A DNA stretch of 64,000 bases from assembly GCF_000313135.1 (NCBI RefSeq), contig NW_004457313.1, forward strand, positions 440,589-504,588. Reading direction: 5' to 3'. Shown piece by piece: positions 13,601 to 24,200 of the stretch. A model generated the notes under the pieces. The model was not told where the DNA came from, ran no database searches, and was given only the letters and a program-made list of their open reading frames with translations. The stretch comes from Acanthamoeba castellanii str. Neff. Its lineage: Eukaryota > Discosea > Longamoebia > Acanthamoebidae. Each line of letters starts with the position of its first letter. Position 1 is the first letter of the stretch. The position numbers and the translations under genes were made by a program.

Positions 13601-14481
13601 CAATGCTATGACATAGAGGCAGTTGACACAGCGCACAGCAAGGGCCTGCTTTAGCATGGACACATGCAATGCTGCCTCCCCCTTTTGGAATCCTGCCTAC
13701 AAGATGAAGATGGGGATGAAGGAGAGGGCAATGGGTTGCAGTTGTGTGATGTTGAGAATGTCAGCAAAAGAGAAGTTATCAAGGCATTTCTTGCAACAAC
13801 AGAATGATGCAAGAACAGTATTGATGTGATCATTGCTGACAAGCAGGCAACACTTTTTGGGGATTCACTCTTCAGCAGTTCAGAGAACTCTCTTCCTTGG
13901 AGTATGAGCTGTGGCTCATAAGGACTGGCCAAAGATTGGGGATAGTAGGGTAGAGGTGAGGACCTCAGTGTTGGTGGGGAGAGAGTGGCTCATTGTGGTG
14001 GAGAATGACTGTATGACACTGGCAAGGTATTTAAACATTTGGTGTGATATCTCCAATTCCCAATGGCCACATAACAGATAGATGTGGTTCTTCTGGATTG
14101 GCAAACATTTGTGTTTCTTGGAACTCCAGACCAATGAGCTCACAACAGTGGAGTTGAGGAAAATACTGGACAAATTAAAAAACCCAATGCGCATCAGGTT
14201 TTTTATTTGTCAACTCTTTTCCTGATGCACATCAGGAAACAGGACAACAAATTAAAACTGATGTGCATCAGGAAAAGAGTCAACAAATAAAAAACCCAAT
14301 GCACATCGGGTAGCAAGTCAACAAATACAAAACCCAATGCACATCAGCTCTCCAGACCACATGAAATTTCGCCACCTGTTTCCAGTCCCTCCAATTAGAA
14401 TTTAATGCAGACAGCTTTTTTGTAGACCTTCACTACCTATAAAATGTCAAAACCTGTTTTGATCATTTTGTTGTACCACCC
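13600..14481. other. CpG-depleted non-coding stretch
   Basis: About 880 bp with only a handful of CpG dinucleotides, in contrast to the CpG-rich surroundings. Short frames such as 13651..13932 minus have no recognisable product. The right part (14187..14345) carries the inverted 38-bp-family repeats listed separately. The stretch may be a decayed insertion. Confidence 0.6.
14187..14345. repeat. Inverted repeat of the GATGTGCAT / TTTATTTGTTGAC family
   Basis: Left arm at about 14195-14236 (ATCAGG, TTTTTTATTTGTCAACTC, TTTTCCTGATGCACATC). It is mirrored by a right arm at about 14260-14300 (GATGTGCATCAGGAAAAG, then AGTCAACAAATAAAAAA) around a loop of about 24 bp. A further direct copy follows to 14345. 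The same unit recurs in two introns of the adjacent gene. Confidence 0.85.
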
Positions 14482-16145
14482 ATGTTCAACACACACTTCC
14501 TTACAATGTCTTCTTGCCAAGCTGCCTCAGTCCTTCCCAACTTCTCAGCCATGTCAGCCACTGAGCTTCTAGCAAGCTCCCATAATGCCCTGGCAAAGGT
14601 GCACCAGCAACCTGGCACCAAGGTTATCACCAAGGCATACATTGACAGGTTGCTGCAGGTGCAGGGCCAAGACACTGGCTGCACAAAGCAGCAGTCTCTC
14701 AAACTGCTAATGCAGTGTACACCAATGACAGCAGAGGAGGGAGTGAAAGAGCTGATGGATGTGGAAGAGGAAGAGGAGGAGGAGCAGATGGAGGATAAGG
14801 AGGAAGAGCAGGAGAAGGAGCTGGAGGAGGAGGAGGAGAAGCATGGGGAGGAGCAAGTGGAGGAGGAGAAGGGGGTGGAGCTGGAGGAGGAGAAAAAGGA
14901 GGAGAAGGGAGAGGAAGCACTGGAGGAGGAGTGGGAGGAGGAGTTGGAGGTGGAGAAGGAGCTAGAGGAGGAGGAGGAGCTGGAGGAGGAGGAGCACCAA
15001 GCACCACCAAGGAAGCACAAGCTGGTAGAGGAAGAGCACAAGGAGAGGAAATGTGCACACCCAGTGGTGATTGACCTGGACAAGGAGATGGAGGTGGAGG
15101 AGATCAAGACCAAGCCTCACAAGCAGCTGGTGGTGTGCCAGTACTCTGAAGGCAACACCAAAGAGCAATGCAAGGAGGCTGCCAGACTACTTGCCCTGCC
15201 TGACCTGGAGCTTGGTATGTACACTTTGTGTGCATTGGGTTTTTTATTTGTTGACTTGTTTCCTGATGTGCATTGGGTTTTTTATTTGTTGACTTGTTTC
15301 CCAATGCACATTGGGTTTTCTATTTGACCTGTGAAAATCACATTCTCTAACAGTTTGTGTTGCTGACCTCAACCTTACTATGCAGAAATGAAAATTCATA
15401 TGCTCTTGAGCAGAGGAGGCCTCCCTTGCCTCAATGTCCACAAGTGAACAGTGCTGGTGTCTCTCTGTGTTGGCCAAGGGGAAAATGGTACAAATCAACT
15501 CCTTCCTGTTCCAATTCACACCCCATTACTTTCACTTACACCACTATTATCTAACTTCAGCCTGCAGTACCCACTGCCACTGAAGCTTCTGGCACCACTC
15601 CAACCACCCCAACCAGTACGTTTTCATTTTGCTGGTAAAGTTCCAAGCTCACCACATGCTTGTTCTTTACAGCTACCAAGAAACATGGCAAGGGTAAGGC
15701 TGAAGAGGAAAAGTTGCCATCTACCATCAAGCACAAGGCAGAGCTTGCTCTCCAGAAACAGTATCTCCCCCAATTCACTGAGCCGCTCACCAAGCTTCTT
15801 GGCCAACCAATGCAATTCCATGAATGGCTGGTGTGTTTATTGTCCTGCATTGTTTTCCTGATGTGCATCAGTTTTTTTATTTGTTGACACTTTTCCTGAT
15901 GCGCATCAGGTTTTATTTGTCAACTCTTTTCCCCAATGTGCATTGGTTTTTCTAATTTCACTTATTTCCTGATGTCCACCGGTTTTTTTCTTCCACAGGT
16001 GTTGATCTACCTGCATGACTTTACCATCCACAGTGTGGACATTCCTCTCAACATTGAGGACACACTCTCCTCTACCCCCATAGCAGAGGGCAACATCTCC
16101 TCTCTCACCAACTGGCTCCTCACCTTCCACTCTAAATTCCTGTAG
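14482..16145 (+). CDS. Glu-rich acidic protein of unknown family in CpG-depleted DNA
   Basis: First exon 14482..15214 starts MFNTHFLTMSSCQ. It runs through a helical N-terminal 90 residues into an uninterrupted Glu/Lys stretch (about residues 93-175), then basic and mixed sequence ending LLALPDLEL. Later exons near 15560-15615 and 15672-15834 encode PAVPTATEASGTTP and a helical part (KAELALQKQYLPQFTEPL). The last exon (about 15999..16145) encodes VLIYLHDFTIHSVDIPLN and ends FHSKFL. The exon joins between 15214 and 15560 are unclear. The introns at 15215 and 15835 carry the 38-bp repeat. CpG is almost absent, unlike every other gene here, which suggests a methylated foreign or mobile origin. 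I do not recognise a family and see no transposase or viral hallmark. Confidence 0.55.
15230..15325. repeat. Direct 38-bp repeat inside an intron
   Basis: The unit starting GTGCATTGGGTTTTTTATTT occurs at 15230 and again at 15268 (period 38 bp), followed by a third partial, inverted-core copy (CCAATGCACATTGGG). It lies just after the GTATGT donor at 15215. Confidence 0.9.
15855..15995. repeat. Second intron array of the same repeat family
   Basis: Copies of CCTGATGTGCATCAG, TTTTTTATTTGTTGAC and CCAATGTGCATTGG alternate through the intron between the GTGTGT donor (about 15835) and the TTCCACAG acceptor (about 15998). They are more diverged than the array at 15230. Confidence 0.85.
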
Positions 16146-16533
16146 GAGTCAGATCTCACAGCCATCACTTCCTTCCTACAAGGCCTAACTTCACATCCTG
16201 CCCTTGCCCCTCTCACACCCAAGACCAGCTCCTCCTCCTCTTCCAGTCCATGGAAAGTGCAGAAGTCCATTGGCTTAATATAACAAGTGTCTGTTGTGGT
16301 CACACCACTATATCATACATACAATGATATGGCATAACAATTTGCATCCCCTTATGATGAGTCCATTGTCTCTCAGAAGGTTCCTCTTGCCTCCACCTGT
16401 TGCTTTGAGCAACAGAAGCCGTCATAGCAGAATGCGCCGCATGTGCCAGCCAATGGTGTATTTTGGCATCTTTCCTTTTTGCACTTTAGGGGATTTGCGA
16501 GCCCAGGGCTTTTCATCTTTACTCTTCCCACCG
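16146..16533. other. Gap between the acidic gene and the Asp-box gene
   Basis: The first two thirds are still CpG-poor. CpG returns at about 16410, close to the start of the next gene, so the boundary of the depleted island lies here. No coding pattern is seen. Confidence 0.5.
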
Positions 16534-17744
16534 ATGCAAGTGAACACACCCTTCCTCTTCCTTGTACTGCTCACCCTGGCCTGTGGGGTCCACTCCGTGC
16601 CCAGGCCTGGGCTGTTCTCGGTGCTGGCCGACCGTGAACTGTGGGTGTTTGAAGACCCCACCTCGCTGGTGACCTTCTCGCCCAGCGCAGTGGTGGGCGA
16701 TCTTCCGCTTCATCATGAGAGGATTGTCTCCGCGGTGGCCAGTTCCAAGCCTGGTGGCAACTTCGTGGTGGTCGGTTCGCAGACCGTCGCAGTGCAAAGG
16801 CAAGCGCACCGCCCCTTCGAGCTTGCCTTCAACTTTCACCCGGAGATCACCCTTTATGACGCCACCAACGTTCCCACCACCGGTGTACGTACCTTACTTC
16901 TCACAAAAGTGTTTCTAGGGATTTATTAATTGTGCGGCGGTTCCGGTTTTAGGTCTTCGTGGCGGTCGGTGTCAACAGGTCGGCAAGTGGGTCTAAGGAA
17001 GAGATTATGTTTTTTCGCTCCGAAGATGGTGGTTTCAGTTGGACCTCCTCATCCTCCTGGCCCAGTCAGAGCTACACCAATGCCTCCAGCGGCTTCTCCT
17101 TCTCCCCTTCTGGCGACTTCGGCCTCTGCAGTATGCCCCTCTTGTTGTTTTGTCCCTTTACGCTTGCGACTCAAGGTGACTCACAAACCCTGCCAATGCC
17201 TGAAACTGCAGTGTTGGGTGACCACATGTTCCGTACCGTGGATGGGGGACGCTCATGGGTGAAAACCGCCTGGAATGATGGAAGGGGTCAGGCGGTGTCG
17301 GTGGCGGTCCTTGACCCGTCTCTCGCGGTGGTCACCATCGACTCACGGTATGGTGGGGGCATGGTGCTCATCTCCACCGACGCTGGGGCCACCTGGCAGC
17401 CGCTCCTGGAGGCGAACATTGGAACAGGGTACGGCATCGTGCTCTTCGACCGGCAGACTTGGGTGGTGGCCACCCAAGTCCCCCGGACCGGACAGATCTG
17501 GCGCACGACGGATGGCGGCAAGACGTGGGCACGCACCTTTGCCCAGCCCAACACCGCCTGGACGGGCTTGGCCTACAACTCGGACTGGGGCGCCCTTCTT
17601 GCCGTTGGCTACTTCTACAACGACTCCGTTAGCCACAGCGCAGGCGCGATGGCCCTCTCGTGGGATATGGGCGGCCAGTGGTTGCTCTCTGGTCCGCTGG
17701 ACAAGGTGCTCGACCGTGCCGTGCCTGGCACGCCCTCCTTGTAA
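16534..17744 (+). CDS. Secreted Asp-box (BNR) beta-propeller protein
   Basis: Three exons (16534..16884, 16953..17130, 17212..17744) encode 353 residues. The start (MQVNTPFLFLVLLTLACG) is a clear signal peptide. At least four Asp-box motifs follow: RSEDGGFSW, RTVDGGRSW, STDAGATW and RTTDGGKTW, the pattern S/T-x-D-x-G-x-S/T-W found in sialidases, sortilin/Vps10 and HCF136/YCF48-type propellers. No sialidase Arg triad or FRIP motif is visible. I therefore call it a secreted or lumenal propeller of unknown substrate, possibly YCF48-like. It follows the CpG-depleted island but has normal CpG content itself. Confidence 0.8.
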
Positions 17745-18086
17745 GGCACGCACTCTGCCTAACCTATTTTAATTTATAAACATTTTTCATAACTCTTTGT
17801 CCCGCTTATCCACGTAACCAATGATGGGGTGGTTTTCTTTCTTTTCACACACACGGAGGTCACCTGCATGGGTGCGATTACAGTTGGACAGACCACACTG
17901 TTCCCCTCGCTGGGGGGCGAGGCAGAGAAACTGACCTACAATCGCCGGCATCGCAGATGTCCGTGACCTCAAATCCGCCAAAGGAATCGGTTCAGTCAGA
18001 GTCGTAGACTTGTATGCACCTACACTGGCGCAGAAAGTGTGCACCTCATTCCTCCTAGATAACGTGGACACTTAGCAAGGGTTCCG
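17745..18086. other. Gap with no convincing gene
   Basis: A minus-strand frame at 17787..18071 (MSTLSRRNEVHTFCASVG) is open for 94 codons, but no motif supports it. It could be a remnant of the frame-broken region that follows. Nothing else is seen. Confidence 0.35.
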
Positions 18087-18475
18087 TCATCCAACTGAAA
18101 ACCCGCCACCCGCAAAAGTGCGTTCACTGAGTGGTGCTTCGTGAGCGCTTCCATCCAAATCATACTCGCCGGTGGTCAGTGCTTGCCGCACACGCCAGTC
18201 GATCTGTTCTTCAATTTCGCGCCTTTTGCGTGCGTCGCGTTGCTTGTCCAAGTGAGCGCGTCTTCATCCTGTAGACCGTGGTCTCCATGTCCGTGTGTAT
18301 GAAGATGGTTGTCACGTTGGCTGTGCCGAGCATGACTCGCAGCAATTCGGCGCCGGCCGCGTCGGTCACAAGACAATAGAGCACGGCATCGTTCGACGCG
18401 TGGGCGTGACGGCGCCAGACCACATCTTTTCATGAGGGTGCTCTTGCCCAAACCGCTCGCGCCCATGAAAACTAC
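18087..18475 (-). pseudogene. Frame-broken P-loop kinase remnant (guanylate-kinase-like)
   Basis: Minus-strand sequence reads VVFMGASGLGKSTLMK (a Walker A loop like that of guanylate kinases), then TTIFIHTDMETTVYRMKTR in a second frame. It continues in a third frame (LDKQRDARKRREIEEQ, then TTGEYDLDGS) to a stop at 18087. The frame must shift at least twice without good GT-AG sites, so I read it as a decayed gene. A real gene with unusual introns cannot be excluded. The guanylate-kinase link rests on the P-loop context only. Confidence 0.45.
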
Positions 18476-18890
18476 GAGTCAGCCCATGGCAGTTTGGCGG
18501 GTGGTTCGTTGAGGTTGATCGCGTCTCGGCCCCGCAGCCAAAAGGAAGAAGAACAAGAGAGGCAACCAGTAACGGATATCCGTAGTTGCAATGATCAGTT
18601 GATCACCTGTACAGGAGCGGCAACCAGCACCACTTCGAATTCTTAGAGTGGGCAGAGGAGATGGGACCAAGTTGCTAAAAGACGAGTCCCTTTCGCCAGC
18701 AAAGTGCTCTCACGTTGTGGCGTTTGTGACGATTTACAGAAACTCAAGCAGCACACCAAAAGGTTAGGGTTAGGGTTAGGAGTGAGAGGAGAGCAAGAAC
18801 GTTGTTACCCACACACACCCATTCCATCGCGAACACGCACAACCAAACAGGCCATGCACAACTCTACCCTGGTGAGCCTGCTCACTTCCA
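18476..18890. other. Gap containing an interstitial telomere-like tract
   Basis: A short minus frame near 18500-18540 (RDAINLNEPPAKLPW) may be a 5' exon of the kinase remnant. The rest has no coding pattern. The TTAGGG tract at 18764 is listed separately. Confidence 0.4.
18764..18780 (+). repeat. Interstitial TTAGGG telomere-like repeat
   Basis: Two full TTAGGG units followed by TTAGG. The tract is short but lies between two gene remnants and beside the source of a rearranged duplication. Confidence 0.8.
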
Positions 18891-19425
18891 TTCAGATGCA
18901 TAAAAAATGAGGCTCCACATGCGCGGATCGAGTCGGGCCTCGTGCATGAACAACTTGTAGAAGTAACCGTGTTCGTCGCAGTCGTCGGCCGGCCCAATGC
19001 CCACGTCGGGGCGGTGGTCGCCGCCTATTCCTTGCCACGGCCTGGCCTCGTCGCGGCGATGCAGGCGCGCCTTGGCTGCCAGCCACAGCCTGGCCAGCAT
19101 GTTTTTGGAGTCGACATCCGCGAGAGTCTGCCCGCAAGGCACCTGCAGGGCGCGCGGCGCAGAGAGCGTGGCGGGCATACTTGGTCAGCACCAGGTCACC
19201 CATGTGTTGGTCACTGGCATCGCTGATGTAGGGATCTCGCTGGCGCCGACGGTGGCGCCGCCGGGGCCGAGGCCCGTGATGACATCGAGGCCAAGCGCGC
19301 TCGCCACCGTCGCGCCGGAGAGCGCCTGGCGGTGGACAACGACGTTGTTGGCCCTCAGTTCGAGCGTCGGTGCAGTGTCGAGGGACAGGCCGAGGGCGAT
19401 GCCCTCGCGGCCGTTGAATTCTTCG
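18891..19425 (-). pseudogene. Frame-broken hypothetical gene downstream of CDC123
   Basis: Three protein-like blocks lie on the minus strand in different frames: ALGLSLDTAPTLELRANNVV through ASEIPTSAMPV, then DPYISDASDQHMGDLVLTKY, then ADVDSKNMLARLWLAAKARL through HGYFYKLFMHEARLDPRMW to a stop after ASEWK near 18908. The junctions lack clean GT-AG borders, so frameshifts are the simplest reading. No family is recognised. Its upstream end abuts the duplicated CDC123 3' segment. Confidence 0.4.
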
Positions 19426-19519
19426 GCCAGAAAAAGTTCGGAAAAAGCATAGCTTCGTTCTTTGGCGAAGCGGCGGACTTCGCTCTTTGTCCCCCCCCCC
19501 ACTCGCCCTCAAAGCACGG

Positions 19520-21145
19520 TCAGGAAAGGATGCACTTCTTGTCCCTGGACCTGGCTGCCGGCTCCTCCTCGGAGCCCTTCTTCTCGTCAGCGGCCTCCCG
19601 AGGGCGGACCAGGTCGAGCAGAAAGCGTAGCGGAGCAGCCAGCAGCTCCCTCGCGTTCTCCACGCGATTCTCCTACACCGGCCGGCGCACACACCATCGA
19701 AGTCGCGTGAGTGGCACCGCTTTCAAGAAGAAAGAGAAGAAGCAAAAAGGAAGAGAGGCACCAGAAGACGGAACTCGAAGGGCTTGACGCCCTTGAGCAC
19801 ATCTTCGTCCTTGGTCCAATCGAACAGTCCCGGGCTTGTGTTCGGGGCCTGGTGCGCGGCGCCCAGGTGAGAGGAATTGCAGCAAGCAGCAGCTTAAGCA
19901 AGTGGTGGCTGGGCACTCGTACGAACGGGTTCAGTTCGACGACGATGAGCTGGCCGTCAGGCAGAAGGGCGAAGTCGATGGCGTAGGTCGAGGCCGGGAT
20001 CGTGTCGCGCAGCTTCTCCTCATAGAAGCTGCGGATCTGTTGTGCGATGGCCTCCTTCTTCTCCACCGCCTCGCGTACAAAGCAAAACTTGTAGTAGTGC
20101 GTGACTGTGTGCGTGTGTCATGCCGTGTGCGGTACCGTGTGCAGTGCGAGTTGAGTGTCAGTAAATGCTGTTTGGGCAGCGGCCTGTTAGCGATGGGTAC
20201 CAGCAGTGAGTTGTCGGTCGTAGACGAAGCCTCTGCCAATGAGAAAACAAAGTTAGCCAAATGCCTGCTGCACATTGGAGGCATACATGGAGAATTCGGA
20301 CCTGAACTCGAGCTCGGGACGAAAGTCGAGCCATTTCCTGATGACTATGTTCACGCTCAGCTCATCGCCTTCCTCTTCCCTTCGCGTCGCCAGATGGCGA
20401 TCCACTCGATCACTGACGCACACAGCGAGTCAGAGACCGGCACAGTACACGGCGCACGGCGCACGGCGCACTACATGCACGACACGACAAAAGAAAAACC
20501 TGCGGATGAGGAGGTCCATGGCTTCGGCCCCGTTGGTCACGCGGCAGGCGAGGCAGCAGGCCATGTTGATGGCGATGATCTCGGCGTCCTCGTCGCCCGC
20601 CGCGGCGCCCTCCAGCTCGGCCTCCAGAAGGCCCTTGAGCTTCTCCGACTGCCACTTGACCGCGTCCTTCGGGCTGAGCGTCGAGATGCGGACAAAGGCA
20701 GCCCCGCCCAAGGCCTCAATCGCCTCCTCCACCTGCGCTCGCAACTGTGTGGCGTGTGGCGTGTGGCGTGTGGCGTGTGGCGTGTCATATTGTGGGTCAT
20801 TCCACGCACGAAAGTGCTGCGAAAGAGAAGAGTGCCTGCTCGACGACAGTGGCGTGGGCGGGTTCGAGGGTTCGTTGAGCGGAGCGGGCGTCGTGTGCGC
20901 GGAGGAGAGCCTGGACGGCCGCCGGGGGCAGCTCTACGAAGCGCGTCTCGAACGTGAACTCCTTGATTGCCTCGTACCAGCTGTGGGCGACGCGTGGTCA
21001 AGTCTTTCCAGACATAAACAAATTGACGATTTAAATAAATAAAATGGTTAAAAAAATTAAAAAAGCAATAACGCTGCAAATGGAGAGGGTACCCTTCCAC
21101 GGCCCAGTCGAGCTTATCGAACTTTTGTTGCTCTTCACCTTCCAT
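19520..21145 (-). CDS. CDC123: CDC123/D123 family protein (eIF2 assembly chaperone)
   Basis: Read from ATG 21145 (MEGEEQQKFDKLDWAVEG); exon 1 is 21145..21093 and splices to WYEAIKEFTFETRFVELPP. Diagnostic D123 blocks follow: LGGAAFVRISTLSPKDAV (ATP-binding part), RKWLDFRPELEFRGFVYDRQ, THYYKFCFVREAV, YAIDFALLPDGQLIVVELNP, and GLFDWTKDEDVLKGVKPFEF leading to the end. CDC123 is an ATP-grasp protein that promotes joining of eIF2 gamma and alpha subunits, so it acts in the cytosol. The last exon ends DKKCILS, a CaaX-type box, which I do not expect in this family. The 3' part (about 19427..19935) is the source of the pseudogene at 13 kb. Confidence 0.92.
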
Positions 21146-21252
21146 CTTGCCAATAAACTTGAAACGTAAAGTAAAATGAAATGTGAAATGAAAAAAGAAA
21201 AAGAAAACAATAAGTAAAGTATTGTTCCACTCGTGCGAATCAGGTCCGAGAG

Positions 21253-24200
21253 ATGAGAAGAACCACGGCAGCAACCATGGCACAGGGGAGGGTGGTCACT
21301 ACCGCAACTTTCTCCACCTCTGCGTGGCTTCGGCGTTGTGGCAGCGAGACGACTTCAGCGCTGATGCCGTCTACATCTTCACTCGGTCGCAGCGCCGCCT
21401 CGCGAGGGGTGGCTTCAGCACGCCTGCACTACCCTCGGCCCCGAACAAGCTTGTTCGGTGATGCCCCCGGCAGCCGTGGGGCAGCTGCCATCTCCTCCTC
21501 GCTGGCATTCAATCGCCATCTTCTGCCTGCAGCCTCATCTTGCAGGCGAAGACAGGCCACCGCCACCGAAGTCTCCCTCCAGAAGGTTCGCAGTAGTGGC
21601 TATGCTCAGTGCACCCTCCTTCATCCACTCTGCAGATTTATTTCTTCTATTTTGTTTATATTATAAATATATAATTATCTATTTTTAAATAAATATAACA
21701 TTATATTCATATTTGGGTTCTCTACCAAAGCAGGGAGAGGGTAAGGAGGGACTGCGTCGTGTGCTCAACGCGGACCAAGCGGCGCTGCTGCAGCAGGAAA
21801 TCTGTCTGCTCGAAGACGTTCTGGCCTTCCTGCAGAAGGTACGCCTACAGACTATATCACACACATTCGCTACGCAGTGCGACTCACCGCACGCGCTCAC
21901 TTGACCCCCAATTCACACGACGCACACGCTCCCACGCACACCCAACAGATCGGAGCTGACCAAGAGGACGTGGAGCTGTTGAAGCAAACGAGGGAGCAAC
22001 TGGAGGAGTTGTTCCTGCTCGTCGTGGTGGGAGAGTTCAACGCCGGCAAGTCGGCTTTCCTCAACGCTATGCTCGGCAAGAAGTACCTCAAGGAGGGAGG
22101 TGCGCTGCAGCCTGTCCTCCCCTCTCACATGTTGTTGTATTACTGTTCGAACGCTTTTTTCTTAGCTCACCACGACACCTGAACGCACCACACGCGCGTG
22201 TGCAGTGATTCCCACAACGAGCAAGATCACGTCGATTCGGCACGGCGAAACGGCGTCGTCTGTGCTTCCGACCGAAGAGCCCGATCGCGAGGTCATCTAC
22301 CTGCCCGTGGACTGGCTCAAGGTGCGCCTCATATTTAACTGCTCAGTTTACAATGACGTTGCCGCCAAGATTGAGCAGACACCATGTAAGACATGTCAAG
22401 CTTACGACTGTGTCGACTGTGCGCTTTACCTCAGGACCTCAACTTGGTGGACACGCCAGGCACCAACGCCATCCTCAAGTATCACCAGCAGATCACCGAG
22501 CACTTTGTCCCACGCAGCGACATGGTGCGCGATTCCAGTTGTTGTTCTCTGCTGACGTTGGCGAGTTCCTCTAACAAATGATGACTTTCCCTTGGCTCAC
22601 TACCGTTGCAGGTTCTGTTTGTCACCAGCTCCGACCGAGCGCTGAGCGAAAGCGAACACCAATTCCTGAACAGGATTCGCCAGTGGAAGAAGAAAGGTAA
22701 ACTTCATACTTGATTCGCACAAGTGGCAAGCTACAGCTAACCTTATGCGTATGTGTGTGGCCTTCAGTTTTGGTTGTGCTGCAGAAGGTCGATTTGTTGG
22801 AGGACGAAGCGCAGCTCGAGGAGTTGCGCAGCTTCGTCGCCAAGGGAATGAGCCAGCTCCTTGGCATCCAGCCCAAGTACCCCACTCACTCCCTCCCCCC
22901 TCGCGGCCCGCGGCCGAGCCGCTCACTGTGTGTTACCACTTTCGCAGAATTTTCCCAGTGTCGGCTCGCCTGGCGCTGAAGGCCAAGCAGCTGATGGCCA
23001 AAGAGAACGCGTCGGCTGAGGTGAGGGTCACTGGTGCTAGCTACAGTCAGGCGATTGGAGGTGTATGTTCTGATATGGGCCGTTGCAGGAGAAGGCAGAG
23101 GCTGCAGCGCTCTGGGAGAAGTCCCGCTGGGCCGAGCTGGAGACCTACATTCTCAAATCGCTCGACGCCGGCGAGAGGTCTAAGCTGAAGCTCAAGAATC
23201 CCCTCGGCATCGCCCACAACCTTTTGAACAAGTACAAGGGTACGCTGCAGTTGCATGCGTGCACTCTCTTGCTGAAGTATAGTTCATACGCACAACACGA
23301 ACAGATGTGACCGAGAGCAGACTGCAGGTCCTGGCCAAGGACATCACCAGCATCGAACACATTGAGGAACAGCTCGAGGAGTACCGAAAGGTGTGTGCAT
23401 GTGTGAATATATATTGTCTACATCGTTCAGTGTATGTGCGATGCTATTCGTTACTCATTGTTCGTTTTTATTTTTGTCTTGTCTTGTCAACAGGAAATGA
23501 AGAGGGACTACGAGTTCCAGCAGAACCGAATCGACAACGTGCTGCTCGAACTGGCCAATCGAGGCGACGCCTTCTTCGACGAGCACCTCTCCCTCTCCAA
23601 CGTACGCCTCAGCGCCCACACGATCGCAGCCATCCTCCCGCTGATCGTTTTTCGTCGTTTTTTCGTGTGGGTGCCATGGCAGATCTTTGCGTTGGCTCGG
23701 TCTGAGAAGCTTCGTGGCGAGTTCGAGCGCACCGTCGTTGCTGAAACGGCCATCCAGATCGAACGGTGACGCACCATCTTCCAATATGCGATATCAAGGC
23801 GTTTTGCGTGGTGGCCCTGCTAAATGTCGTTGTGTCTTTATACAGGAGCGTGAGCGACCTGATCGACTGGACAGTGGACAAGAACAGCAAACAATGGCGC
23901 AGAGTTGTGGACTACGCCCTCGAGCGAGCTGCGCACCACGCGCAAGTCTGCCCGCCCCCTCCATCGCATTCTCTTCTCTTTTCATTCTTGCTTGCGTACG
24001 GTTTGTATATTCACGGCTAGCACGTACAGAGCGAAGGCCTCATTGGCAAGGTCGAATCCGAGTTCGATTACAACAGGGCCAAGCTCCTCGATACCATGGG
24101 CGCAGGGGTCCGTAACGTAGTAGCGTCCTATGACAAGACCGAAGAGGCCCGCCAGCTCGCCAACGAAGTGCCTTACTTTCCCACCTCTGTTCAATCTCGC

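Noticed and set aside
14699..15058. Pro-rich minus-strand frame in the acidic gene
   Set aside because: It is the antisense shadow of the Glu-codon run (GAG/GAA read backwards as CTC/TTC, shifted to Pro codons).
14482..16145. The acidic gene as an endogenous giant-virus gene
   Set aside because: CpG loss and odd composition fit foreign DNA, but there is no viral hallmark domain, and a spliced gene with repeat-bearing introns argues against a direct viral origin.
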